A stretch of 6,765 bases of DNA from Methylovirgula sp. (GTDB lineage: Bacteria > Pseudomonadota > Alphaproteobacteria > Rhizobiales > Beijerinckiaceae), in assembly GCA_025356505.1 (NCBI GenBank), contig JANXSV010000299.1:1-6765 (forward strand), in the 5' to 3' direction. The notes under the pieces are model-generated. The model was not told the origin of the DNA, did no database searches, and saw only the letters and a program-made list of their open reading frames with translations. Position 1 is the first letter of the stretch. Each line of letters opens with the position of its first letter. Positions 1-5,029 of the stretch are shown here, in pieces. The translations under genes and the position numbers were made by a program.

Positions 1-339
1 CAACGCTTTGCCCTGCCGCCGCGCCACTTGGAAACCTTGCTGCAGGCGCTTGTGCACGCCAATATTTTGCGCGGGGTACGCGGCCCAAAAGGCGGATATG
101 AGCTGGCCCGGGAGCGTCGGCGTATCAGTGTTGGCGATATCGTGCGCGCGGTATCGGATGAGGATACCGAAGACCATTTACCGGACGTGGTTTCGCTGGT
201 GATTGCTCCGGCGGTTGCCGATGCAGGACAAGATTTCATGGCCAGGCTGGATACACTCAGCGTTGCCGAGCTGTGTTTGAAGGCGGAAGTCCGCAACGCA
301 GACCAAGCCGCAAGTGGCCATAATGATTTTACGATATAA
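1..339 (+). CDS. Rrf2-family transcriptional regulator, 5'-truncated by window edge
   Basis: This is the 3' part (112 codons plus TAA) of a winged-helix regulator; the reading frame is already open at base 1 and the true start lies upstream. Visible residues 10-23 (HLETLLQALVHANIL) and 24-37 (RGVRGPKGGYELAR) are the recognition helix and wing typical of Rrf2 proteins, followed by the conserved DIVRAV at 46-51. Family members are usually about 130-165 residues, so roughly the first 35-40 are missing. IscR, NsrR and RirA carry three cysteines after the DIVRAV segment for an Fe-S cluster. Here that region has none, and the only Cys is C92 near the end, so this looks like a cluster-free member, as CymR is. 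It lies 117 bp upstream of cysK on the same strand, and the gap holds inverted repeats at the cysK promoter, so control of cysK is a reasonable inference. The family call is firm; the specific role is inferred. Confidence 0.9.
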   Translation, partial: QRFALPPRHLETLLQALVHANILRGVRGPKGGYELARERRRISVGDIVRAVSDEDTEDHLPDVVSLVIAPAVADAGQDFMARLDTLSVAELCLKAEVRNADQAASGHNDFTI

Positions 340-345
340 ATATGT

Positions 346-383
346 GATATATCTTATATATCGATAAAATTTGTAGATTTATC
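346..383. promoter_or_regulatory. Two inverted repeats, candidate operator upstream of cysK
   Basis: The first dyad is GATATAT-CTT-ATATATC (346-362), a perfect 7-bp inverted repeat with a 3-nt spacer. The second is GATAAA-N9-TTTATC (363-368 and 378-383). They abut each other, and the second covers the place of a -35 element for the TATAAT at 392-397. Rrf2 proteins bind dyad sites as dimers, and an Rrf2 gene ends just upstream, so these are plausible binding sites for it. The DNA is very AT-rich, where dyads also arise by chance. Confidence 0.45.
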
Positions 384-397
384 TATCTTGGTATAAT
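371..397 (+). promoter_or_regulatory. Candidate sigma70-type promoter of cysK
   Basis: An exact TATAAT lies at 392-397, about 60 bp before the cysK start. The best upstream hexamer is TTGTAG at 371-376, with a short 15-nt spacer, so the -35 match is only moderate. The promoter lies inside a strongly AT-rich stretch and follows the two inverted repeats, an arrangement that would suit repression or activation by a dimeric regulator. Confidence 0.5.
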
Positions 398-456
398 GTA
401 AAACTTGTTGGCGCGACTAACGCGCAGTGCCACTATGCTTGTCAGGAGGACATTTC

Positions 457-1419
457 ATGAGCACATCACACAAGCCGGGTCGCGGCCGCATTTATGGTTC
501 CATTACAGATACGATTGGTGACACGCCCATCGTGCGTTTAGACCGTATCGCCAAACTCAAGGGTGTGAAGGCAAATCTGCTGGCCAAATTGGAATTCTTC
601 AATCCTACGTCCAGCGTCAAAGACCGTATCGGCGTGAATATGATCGATACGCTTGAGGCTCAAGGACGCATCAAGCCCGGCCAGAGCACTTTGGTTGAGC
701 CAACATCGGGAAATACCGGCATTGGCCTGGCCTTTGTCGCCGCCGCGCGCGGATACCGGTTGGTTCTGGTGATGCCGGAGTCGATGTCGATCGAACGGCG
801 CAAAATGCTGGCTCTGCTTGGTGCCGAACTGGTTCTCACCCCCGCCCCATTAGGTATGAAGGGCGCTATTGCCAAGGCCAATGAAATTGTCGCTGCAACA
901 CCTGGCGCGATCATTCCGCAGCAATTCGAAAATGCAGCGAATCCGGAAATACACCGCCGCACCACTGCCGAGGAAATCTGGAACGATACCAACGGCGAAA
1001 TTGATGTTTTTATCGCTGGCGTTGGAACGGGCGGAACCATTACAGGTGTGGCGCAGGTTTTGAAGCCGCGCCGCCCGGGCTTGCAAATTGTCGCAGTTGA
1101 ACCGGAAGATTCGCCGGTTCTGTCCGGAGGGACGGCAGGACCGCACAAAATTCAGGGCATCGGCGCCGGCTTCGTGCCTGGTATCTTGGATCGTTCGCTC
1201 ATTGACGAAGTCATAACGGTTGGTAATCAGACCTCTTTTGATACTGCAAGGCTGCTGGCACGCGTCGAAGGTGTGCCATGTGGCATTTCATCGGGTGCGG
1301 CTGTTGCGGCAGCTATCGAAATCGGGCTGCGCCCGGCGATGGAGGGCAAAAACATTGTGATCATCATTCCATCTTTCGCCGAACGTTATCTGTCCACAGC
1401 ACTGTTTGATGGACTTTAA
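457..1419 (+). CDS. cysK: Cysteine synthase A (O-acetylserine sulfhydrylase)
   Basis: PLP-dependent cytosolic enzyme making cysteine from O-acetylserine and sulfide, the last step of sulfate assimilation. The product is 320 residues, normal for CysK. The PLP-binding Lys is K55 in NPTSSVKDR, the substrate-binding loop is PTSGNTG (82-88), the phosphate-cradle loop is GTGGT (190-194), and the C-terminal [10 protein letters not shown] matches the family's PLP-nitrogen contact region. The [13 protein letters not shown] stretch (154-166) favours CysK over CysM. The start at 457 is chosen because AGGAGG at 444-449 lies 7 nt before this ATG; an upstream in-frame ATG at 427 has no such site and would add ten atypical residues. 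It has its own promoter region downstream of the Rrf2 gene. A second cysteine-pathway gene, cysQ, lies about 1.8 kb away on the other strand. Confidence 0.96.
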   Translation: MSTSHKPGRGRIYGSITDTIGDTPIVRLDRIAKLKGVKANLLAKLEFFNPTSSVKDRIGVNMIDTLEAQGRIKPGQSTLVEPTSGNTGIGLAFVAAARGYRLVLVMPESMSIERRKMLALLGAELVLTPAPLGMKGAIAKANEIVAATPGAIIPQQFENAANPEIHRRTTAEEIWNDTNGEIDVFIAGVGTGGTITGVAQVLKPRRPGLQIVAVEPEDSPVLSGGTAGPHKIQGIGAGFVPGILDRSLIDEVITVGNQTSFDTARLLARVEGVPCGISSGAAVAAAIEIGLRPAMEGKNIVIIIPSFAERYLSTALFDGL

Positions 1420-1422
1420 TCC

Positions 1423-1455
1423 TTAAAGTTTCAAACTTGGATCGTTAAAGTTTCA
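1423..1455 (+). repeat. Pair of 11-bp direct repeats TTAAAGTTTCA
   Basis: TTAAAGTTTCA occurs at 1423-1433 and again at 1445-1455, offset by 22 bp, about two helical turns. The first copy also forms inverted repeats with its surroundings: ACTTTAA (1413-1419, overlapping the cysK stop codon) pairs with TTAAAGT (1423-1429), and AAGTTT-C-AAACTT spans 1426-1438. The pair lies just upstream of the putative heat-shock promoter of hsp20, so it could be a regulator site for that gene or part of the cysK 3' end. No known consensus is recognised. Confidence 0.6.
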
Positions 1456-1462
1456 GCCTCGC

Positions 1463-1495
1463 CCCCCTTGTATTGAAAGGCGGGCGGGGCCATGT
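1463..1495 (+). promoter_or_regulatory. Candidate RpoH (sigma32) heat-shock promoter of hsp20
   Basis: CCCCCTTG at 1463-1470 matches the -35 core of sigma32 promoters exactly. CCATGT at 1490-1495 resembles the -10 (CCCCATnT in Escherichia coli), but CTTG to CCAT is 19 nt, one or two longer than the well-known examples. The position, about 65-100 bp before a small heat-shock gene, supports the call. It also overlaps a GC-rich imperfect inverted repeat (1461-1490) that could alternatively be part of a cysK terminator, although no T tract follows. Confidence 0.42.
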
Positions 1496-1538
1496 CTCAT
1501 AGCAAGAGCGGCGGGTGCTTTATAAGGCCTGCAACGCT

Positions 1539-1560
1539 TGAAGCGCCAGAGAGGGCTTCA
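1539..1560 (+). promoter_or_regulatory. Candidate RNA thermometer: hairpin sequestering the hsp20 ribosome binding site
   Basis: TGAAGC (1539-1544) pairs perfectly with GCTTCA (1555-1560). After a bulged G1545, CC (1546-1547) pairs with GG (1553-1554), leaving a 5-nt AGAGA loop. The Shine-Dalgarno stretch GAGAGG (1549-1554) lies in the loop and closing stem, and the hairpin ends one base before the ATG at 1562. Rhizobial small heat-shock genes are known for ROSE-type thermometers that melt on heating to expose this site. The geometry fits, but I do not see the full multi-hairpin ROSE layout, so it may be a simpler one-stem thermometer. Confidence 0.6.
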
Positions 1561-1561
1561 T

Positions 1562-1990
1562 ATGACACGTATAGCGACGCTAAATTCCCCGTTTCTGCTC
1601 GGTTTTGATGATATTGAGCGCGCACTTGATCGCGTGACCAAGGCGACGTCGGACGGTTACCCCCCCTATAACATCGAGCGCATTGTTGCCTGCTCCGAAA
1701 AAGCGGAGTGTTTGCGCATTACGTTGGCCGTAGCTGGTTTCCGGCGCGATCAGCTCGAGGTTCTGGTTGAAGAGAGCCAGTTGCTGATCCGCGGACGCCA
1801 AGTGGACGAGAAGGATCGTCTTTATCTGCATCGTGGCATCGCCGCACGGCAGTTTCAGAGAGCCTTTTTGTTGGCCGACGGCATGAAAGTGCTCGGAGCC
1901 GACCTTCAGAACGGCTTGTTGTCGGTTGATCTGGTGCGTCCGGAAGCAGAGCGCGTTGCCCAGGCGATCAAGATAAACGTTCACGAATAG
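1562..1990 (+). CDS. Small heat-shock protein, Hsp20/alpha-crystallin family (IbpA-like)
   Basis: ATP-independent cytosolic holdase that binds unfolding proteins during heat stress and passes them to DnaK/ClpB. The product is 142 residues. The N-terminal arm GFDDIERALDRV (14-25) is typical of the IbpA-like class of Proteobacteria. The alpha-crystallin domain runs from about 36 to 126, including YLHRGIAARQFQRAF (88-102) and the signature ADLQNGLL (113-120). The C-terminal I-K-I (136-138) is the I-x-I motif that docks between dimers in the oligomer. The ATG at 1562 is preferred because it follows GAGAGG by 7 nt; a TTG at 1538 would place the hairpin inside the gene. Control probably combines a sigma32-like promoter with the 5' hairpin. 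The DUF1150 gene follows 90 bp downstream and is probably cotranscribed. Such species often have several Hsp20 paralogues, so no specific symbol is given. Confidence 0.95.
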   Translation: MTRIATLNSPFLLGFDDIERALDRVTKATSDGYPPYNIERIVACSEKAECLRITLAVAGFRRDQLEVLVEESQLLIRGRQVDEKDRLYLHRGIAARQFQRAFLLADGMKVLGADLQNGLLSVDLVRPEAERVAQAIKINVHE

Positions 1991-2080
1991 ATAAGTCGAA
2001 CGTCATGCTCCCCGCATGCCGTCGAACACCACTCAAGCACTTCACCTTTGAGTCAAAGCAATATGTGTCAGGAAAAGCTC

Positions 2081-2350
2081 ATGAATATGCTTCCTTTTAA
2101 GCCCCTCGATTTTTCGCCCTTGTCGCTTGAAGAATTCACCCATCTGGGCGACGGGCTCGTGGCCTATGTCAAGTCAATGCGTTCGGATGAAATTGCGCGG
2201 CTATTTCCGCAAGCTCCGCAACTCGAGCCGGATACACAGTTTTTCGCTCTGCTTTCGGCAGATGGTTCGCCGATTTTGCTGACCGACTCGCGGGACTCGG
2301 CCATTGCCAATGCGTGGGAAAATGATCTCGAAACCGTGAGCGTGCATTAG
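2081..2350 (+). CDS. DUF1150 family protein of unknown function
   Basis: Small soluble protein of 89 residues with no signal peptide or membrane segment. The conserved features of DUF1150 are visible: LGDGLVAYVK (22-31), a central FFALLSADGSPILLTDSRDSA, and the C-terminal ENDLETVSVH. The family is known mainly from alphaproteobacteria, and its molecular function is not established. The start at 2081 is chosen because AGGA at 2070-2073 lies 7 nt upstream; in-frame ATGs at 2063 and 2087 are less well placed. It follows the Hsp20 gene on the same strand with no clear terminator between them, and this pairing is, to my knowledge, recurrent in Rhizobiales, so a heat-shock-linked role is suspected. 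The high acidic content and absence of Cys suggest a protein-binding or accessory role, which is inference only. Confidence 0.88.
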   Translation: MNMLPFKPLDFSPLSLEEFTHLGDGLVAYVKSMRSDEIARLFPQAPQLEPDTQFFALLSADGSPILLTDSRDSAIANAWENDLETVSVH

Positions 2351-2429
2351 AGCGCCCTTGCGTTTCATTGCGGGTGACGCGAGTTCACTTTGACCCGCTC
2401 CGGCAAAAATGCCGAAGTTCCTTAAAACG

Positions 2430-2467
2430 AAAAGGGCTTGCGAACGTCAATGCGCGCGAGGCCTTTT
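2430..2467. terminator. Probable bidirectional terminator between the DUF1150 gene and eipA
   Basis: AAAAGGGCTTGCG (2430-2442) pairs with CGCGAGGCCTTTT (2455-2467) over 13 positions with one G/G mismatch and one G-U wobble, around a 12-nt loop. The plus-strand transcript ends in TTTT and the minus-strand one in TTTTCGTTTT, so it can serve both convergent genes. A smaller perfect hairpin, GATAGT/ACTATC (2472-2477 and 2484-2489), lies closer to the eipA 3' end but lacks a T tract. Confidence 0.6.
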
Positions 2468-2499
2468 CAATGATAGTGCCTGAACTATCCTACCCCTGC

Positions 2500-3090
2500 T
2501 CAGAACGGGTTCCATGTCGATGTCTGAGTGAATTTCAGGTAACCGAGATTTGCACCAAGACGGACGCCGACGCCTGACCGAATAGGCACGACGATGATGC
2601 CGTCCGCGGTGAGCGCGGTGAAGCCGAAACCGCCAATGAAATAGGCCGAACCATCAATGCCACCATATCGGCGATGGATGGAGCTGACGTTTGGCAGATT
2701 GTAAACCAGCATCATGGTGCGGTCCCCGTCGCCGCCGGCATCAAAGCCAATGGACGGCCCCTGCCAATAGATTTTTTGATCTCCGGCGTTGCGGGTGTAC
2801 ATTTTGCCTTCGCCGTAGCGCAATCCGCCGACAAAGGCTCCGGACGCTTCCTGCCCCAAAATATAGGCGTTTGGTTGGCCCCAGCGTTTGGTTGCCGCTT
2901 CAATGGCTGAAGCAAGACCTTTGGAAACGGAACCGAAGAACCTGTGGCCATCGTTGACCAGATCATTGGTTGAAAATTGCTGTGGCGCGTCCACACTCGC
3001 CGCAAAGGCGGGGACCAGGCCTTGGCCAAGAACAATGGAGGCTGTCGCACACGAAAAGGCTAGAAGTGAGCGCCGCGAAAGGTCAGCCAT
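2500..3090 (-). CDS. eipA: EipA-like DUF1134 periplasmic envelope-integrity protein
   Basis: The product is 196 residues. Residues 1-31 form a signal peptide with a charged n-region, a hydrophobic core and an Ala-x-Ala cleavage site near A30/A31. SRRSLL at 5-10 resembles a twin-arginine motif, so Tat export is possible. The mature domain is a typical DUF1134: NDLVNDGHRFFGS, the central YILGQEASGAFVGGLRYGEG, YWQGPSIGFDAGGDGDR, then VVPIRSGVGVRLGANLGYLKFT and a terminal WNPF. In Brucella abortus, EipA of this family is a small periplasmic beta-barrel protein needed for envelope stress resistance, and its gene is directly activated by CtrA. The start at 3090 is set by AGGAGA six nt upstream; an earlier in-frame ATG at 3141 would bury the signal peptide. 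A strong CtrA box lies about 100 bp upstream. Placement downstream of cysQ on the same strand may allow some read-through. Confidence 0.92.
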   Translation of the reverse strand: MADLSRRSLLAFSCATASIVLGQGLVPAFAASVDAPQQFSTNDLVNDGHRFFGSVSKGLASAIEAATKRWGQPNAYILGQEASGAFVGGLRYGEGKMYTRNAGDQKIYWQGPSIGFDAGGDGDRTMMLVYNLPNVSSIHRRYGGIDGSAYFIGGFGFTALTADGIIVVPIRSGVGVRLGANLGYLKFTQTSTWNPF

Positions 3091-3189
3091 TCGAATCTCC
3101 TGATGAGTCACATGTAATTGCAGAGAGATTTTGCCGTGCAAACATGTTTACTTAATGGCAGTATCGCCACAAAGAACTTTGCCGATCAT

Positions 3190-3208
3190 ATGGTTAACGG
3201 GTGATTAA
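3190..3208 (-). promoter_or_regulatory. CtrA binding site upstream of eipA
   Basis: Read on the minus strand this is TTAA-TCACCCG-TTAACCAT, which matches the full CtrA consensus TTAA-N7-TTAA and also the TTAACCAT half-site reported for alphaproteobacterial CtrA. It sits 99 bp before the eipA ATG and just beyond the cysQ stop codon, so it is placed to act on eipA. Direct CtrA activation of eipA is established in Brucella abortus, and ChpT, which feeds phosphate to CtrA, is encoded about 1 kb away. Confidence 0.82.
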
Positions 3209-3211
3209 ACT

Positions 3212-4069
3212 TCAGGCTTTGCTAAGCGCCCGGCGCAGGCGAGGCACCATTGCCTGGTCGCCAAAAGCGACAAACCCCGGATTAAACATGGTTTGCCGAG
3301 GCAGTTCATAGGTGAGGCGCGTGCCGTTTTCATTGAGGATGTCACCGCCCGCGCTGCGCAAAATGGCGTGGCCAGCGGCAGAATCCCAGATCATCGTCGG
3401 GCCAAAGCGCGGATAGAGATCCGCTTCACCCGCGGCAATCTGGCAAAATTTGATCGAGGAGCTGCCCGGCTTCTGGTTACAGACGTCGAGCTTTTCGACA
3501 AAAGCCACGGAGCGCTGCTCAAGATAACGCAAAGACACCAGAGCCGTAGGCCCAACGGCAGGCGTCGCTCTCGTGTGCAGCGGCTTCCAAGTGTCGCGTG
3601 GCGGCATCGTGGCGTTTTCAACCTGACAGCCGAAGGCCGACTTACCGGCCAGCCACATTTGGCCTGTTGCCGGAGCATAGACGACGCCGACGATTGGCCG
3701 ACCATTATTGACCAGAGCGATATTGACCGTAAAACCGTTTTCGCCCGCAAGAAATGCCGCAGTTCCGTCCAAAGCATCGATCAGGAAAAATTTCGAAACG
3801 GTGTCAGGACGTTCACCTGCGGCATAGGCCTCCTCAGCAATGATGGTGACATCCGGAAAAGCGCTGCGCAATCCGGCGATGATGGCACCTTCGGCGCGTT
3901 CATCGGCGTCACACACCGGGCTGCTATCGAGCTTTTGACGCGAACAGGCACCCACACGTCGCACCTCCATAATCAGCGCTCCGGCCTCAATGGCTAAGTT
4001 GGCGCAAAGGGCCGCGATCTTGTCGCGCTTTGCAGCTGTGAGGGCTTGAGGGAAAGGGGTAATCGTCAT
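3212..4069 (-). CDS. cysQ: 3'(2'),5'-bisphosphate nucleotidase CysQ (inositol monophosphatase superfamily)
   Basis: Mg-dependent phosphatase that hydrolyses 3'-phosphoadenosine 5'-phosphate (PAP) left over from sulfate reduction, and so supports cysteine synthesis. The product is 285 residues, slightly longer than the approximately 246 of Escherichia coli CysQ. Metal-site motifs are visible: the E79-E80 pair, LIDALDGT (96-103, with D98 and D101) and WDSAAGHAIL (228-237). FTVNIALV (113-120) and GVVYAPATG (128-136) are also characteristic. The usual DPLDGT has Ala instead of Pro at residue 99, a mild variation. The C-terminal part (YPRFGPTMIWD) agrees with the CysQ branch more than with SuhB-type inositol phosphatases, but PAP specificity is inferred from the family. 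The ATG at 4069 has no clear Shine-Dalgarno sequence, and I see no better start. It is transcribed toward eipA, away from chpT. cysK in the same window shares the pathway. Confidence 0.88.
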   Translation of the reverse strand: MTITPFPQALTAAKRDKIAALCANLAIEAGALIMEVRRVGACSRQKLDSSPVCDADERAEGAIIAGLRSAFPDVTIIAEEAYAAGERPDTVSKFFLIDALDGTAAFLAGENGFTVNIALVNNGRPIVGVVYAPATGQMWLAGKSAFGCQVENATMPPRDTWKPLHTRATPAVGPTALVSLRYLEQRSVAFVEKLDVCNQKPGSSSIKFCQIAAGEADLYPRFGPTMIWDSAAGHAILRSAGGDILNENGTRLTYELPRQTMFNPGFVAFGDQAMVPRLRRALSKA

Positions 4070-4190
4070 GATCGCATCGGTGGGTGTAAGGCATACTGGT
4101 CTAGGATAAGAGTAATTACCACGACCAAGGCTTTTTTATAGTGTTTACAAATAAATATCTCATAAAAAAAGTAACACTTTTGGCTTAATA

Positions 4191-4198
4191 TATGATTC
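4191..4198 (+). promoter_or_regulatory. Possible -10 element of chpT overlapping a GANTC methylation site
   Basis: TATGAT at 4191-4196 resembles a -10 hexamer about 55 bp before the chpT start, and GATTC at 4194-4198 is a CcrM target (GANTC) overlapping it. A lone TTAA, a CtrA half-site, lies at 4185-4188, but the second half is absent. No convincing -35 is seen. CcrM/GcrA-sensitive promoters are known in alphaproteobacteria, but a GANTC is expected about every 256 bp by chance. Confidence 0.25.
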
Positions 4199-4214
4199 GA
4201 TTTATCATTTTGAC

Positions 4215-4227
4215 GCAACTCAGTTGC
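4215..4227. repeat. 13-bp palindrome GCAACT-C-AGTTGC upstream of chpT
   Basis: A perfect interrupted palindrome with 6-bp arms lies 24 bp before the chpT ATG, preceded directly by TTGACG (4210-4215). The one-base spacer fits a dimeric protein site better than an RNA hairpin. Another inverted repeat, AAAAGT-AAC-ACTTTT (4167-4181), lies about 35 bp further upstream in the same divergent region. No regulator is recognised. Confidence 0.5.
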
Positions 4228-4251
4228 AAAGCCAAAACACGGACACTTGCC

Positions 4252-4950
4252 ATGACCCAGATTTCTCTAGACCCGCTAGACCTTGCCGCACTGCTGTGCT
4301 CGCGCGTATGCCACGACGTCATCAGCCCGGTCGGCGCAATCGCCAACGGGCTCGAAATGCTCGAGGATGAAAAAGATCCGGAAATGCGCGCTATGGCGCT
4401 GGATTTGGTCAAGAAAAGTTCGGCAAAGGCGTCAGCGCAGTTGCAGTTTTGCCGTCTCGCATTTGGCGCAGCCGGTTCCGCCGGTGCGGATATCGATTCA
4501 GGCGATGCGCAAAATGTTGCTTCCGGCCTGTTAGTGGATGATCGCACTAAAATCGAATGGAATGTGCCCAGAGCCTATATGCCAAAAAACAAAGTCAAGC
4601 TGCTGCTCAACATGTGCCTGATTGCGTCAAAGGCGATTCCACGTGGCGGATTGATCACCGTAAACGTGTCGGGGGTCGGCAACGAGACAAGTGCCCGCAT
4701 TGAGGCAAGCGGACCGAACCTTAGGTTGGCTCATGGCGTTGCCCAAATGTTGAGCGGAGAGCCGGAGGGCCCCGTTGATGCCCACTCGATTCAGCCCTAT
4801 TACGCCGCGCTGGTGGCCAAAGCTGCTGGAATGCAGGTGTCTGCCCGCACCGAGACCGACAAAGTGGTGTTGGAGGCTATACCGCTGGCGAATGAAATCG
4901 CCTCGACAGGCGACGTTCCGCCGGAAGGCAGTATGGCGCTCGCGTCCTGA
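4252..4950 (+). CDS. chpT: Histidine phosphotransferase ChpT
   Basis: Phosphorelay shuttle that takes phosphate from the receiver domain of the hybrid kinase CckA and gives it to the response regulators CtrA and CpdR, coupling kinase state to cell-cycle gene expression and to ClpXP proteolysis. The product is 232 residues. The dimerisation/phosphorylation helices begin with DLAALLCSRVCHDVISPVGAIANGLEML; the phospho-acceptor is H21 in the CHDVISPVGAI segment. The C-terminal part, from about 85, is the degenerate ATPase-like domain without the nucleotide-binding glycine boxes (KNKVKLLLNM, then VDAHSIQPYYAALVA). The ATG at 4252 is chosen because it gives the usual N-terminus; an in-frame ATG at 4192 would add 20 atypical residues. 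The ribosome site is weak (GGAC at 4241-4244). Its divergent neighbour is cysQ, and a receiver-only response regulator follows 79 bp downstream, probably in the same transcript. Confidence 0.93.
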   Translation: MTQISLDPLDLAALLCSRVCHDVISPVGAIANGLEMLEDEKDPEMRAMALDLVKKSSAKASAQLQFCRLAFGAAGSAGADIDSGDAQNVASGLLVDDRTKIEWNVPRAYMPKNKVKLLLNMCLIASKAIPRGGLITVNVSGVGNETSARIEASGPNLRLAHGVAQMLSGEPEGPVDAHSIQPYYAALVAKAAGMQVSARTETDKVVLEAIPLANEIASTGDVPPEGSMALAS

Positions 4951-4991
4951 ATTTAATTTAAGTCGGGTTAGAGATTCGCTTTAGAGGCTTG

Positions 4992-5007
4992 CTGGCTGCG
5001 AAGCCAG
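4992..5007 (+). promoter_or_regulatory. Short hairpin between chpT and the response-regulator gene
   Basis: CTGGCT (4992-4997) and AGCCAG (5002-5007) form a perfect 6-bp stem closed by GCGA, a GNRA-type tetraloop, ending 6 nt before the Shine-Dalgarno sequence (5014-5020) of the downstream gene. There is no T tract, so it is unlikely to be an efficient terminator; it could tune mRNA stability or translation of the second gene. Confidence 0.4.
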
Positions 5008-5029
5008 ATTGTTCCAGAGGTTTTATAAA

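Noticed and set aside
1461..1490. GC-rich inverted repeat as a cysK terminator
   Set aside because: The arms pair only imperfectly and no T tract follows; the CCCCCTTG inside is better explained as a heat-shock -35 element.
2004..2018. CATGC-TCCCC-GCATG hairpin between hsp20 and the DUF1150 gene
   Set aside because: A 5-bp stem without a T tract is too weak to call a terminator, and read-through to the DUF1150 gene seems more likely.
2401..2414. CGGCA-AAAA-TGCCG hairpin after the DUF1150 gene
   Set aside because: Only a 5-bp stem with no T run; the longer stem at 2430-2467 is the better terminator.
3293..3997. Long open frame on the plus strand opposite cysQ (about 234 codons)
   Set aside because: It lies entirely antisense to a well-supported CysQ with catalytic motifs; its translation is rich in Arg and shows no recognisable domain, as expected of a shadow frame.
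4192..4251. Upstream in-frame ATG extending ChpT by 20 residues
   Set aside because: The extension is unlike ChpT N-termini and spans the promoter-like elements and palindrome; the ATG at 4252 gives the normal protein.
4952..4972. TTTAATTTAA followed by GTCGGGTTAGA after chpT as a CtrA box
   Set aside because: The second half reads TTAG at a 6-nt spacing, not TTAA at 7 nt, so it does not meet the CtrA consensus.
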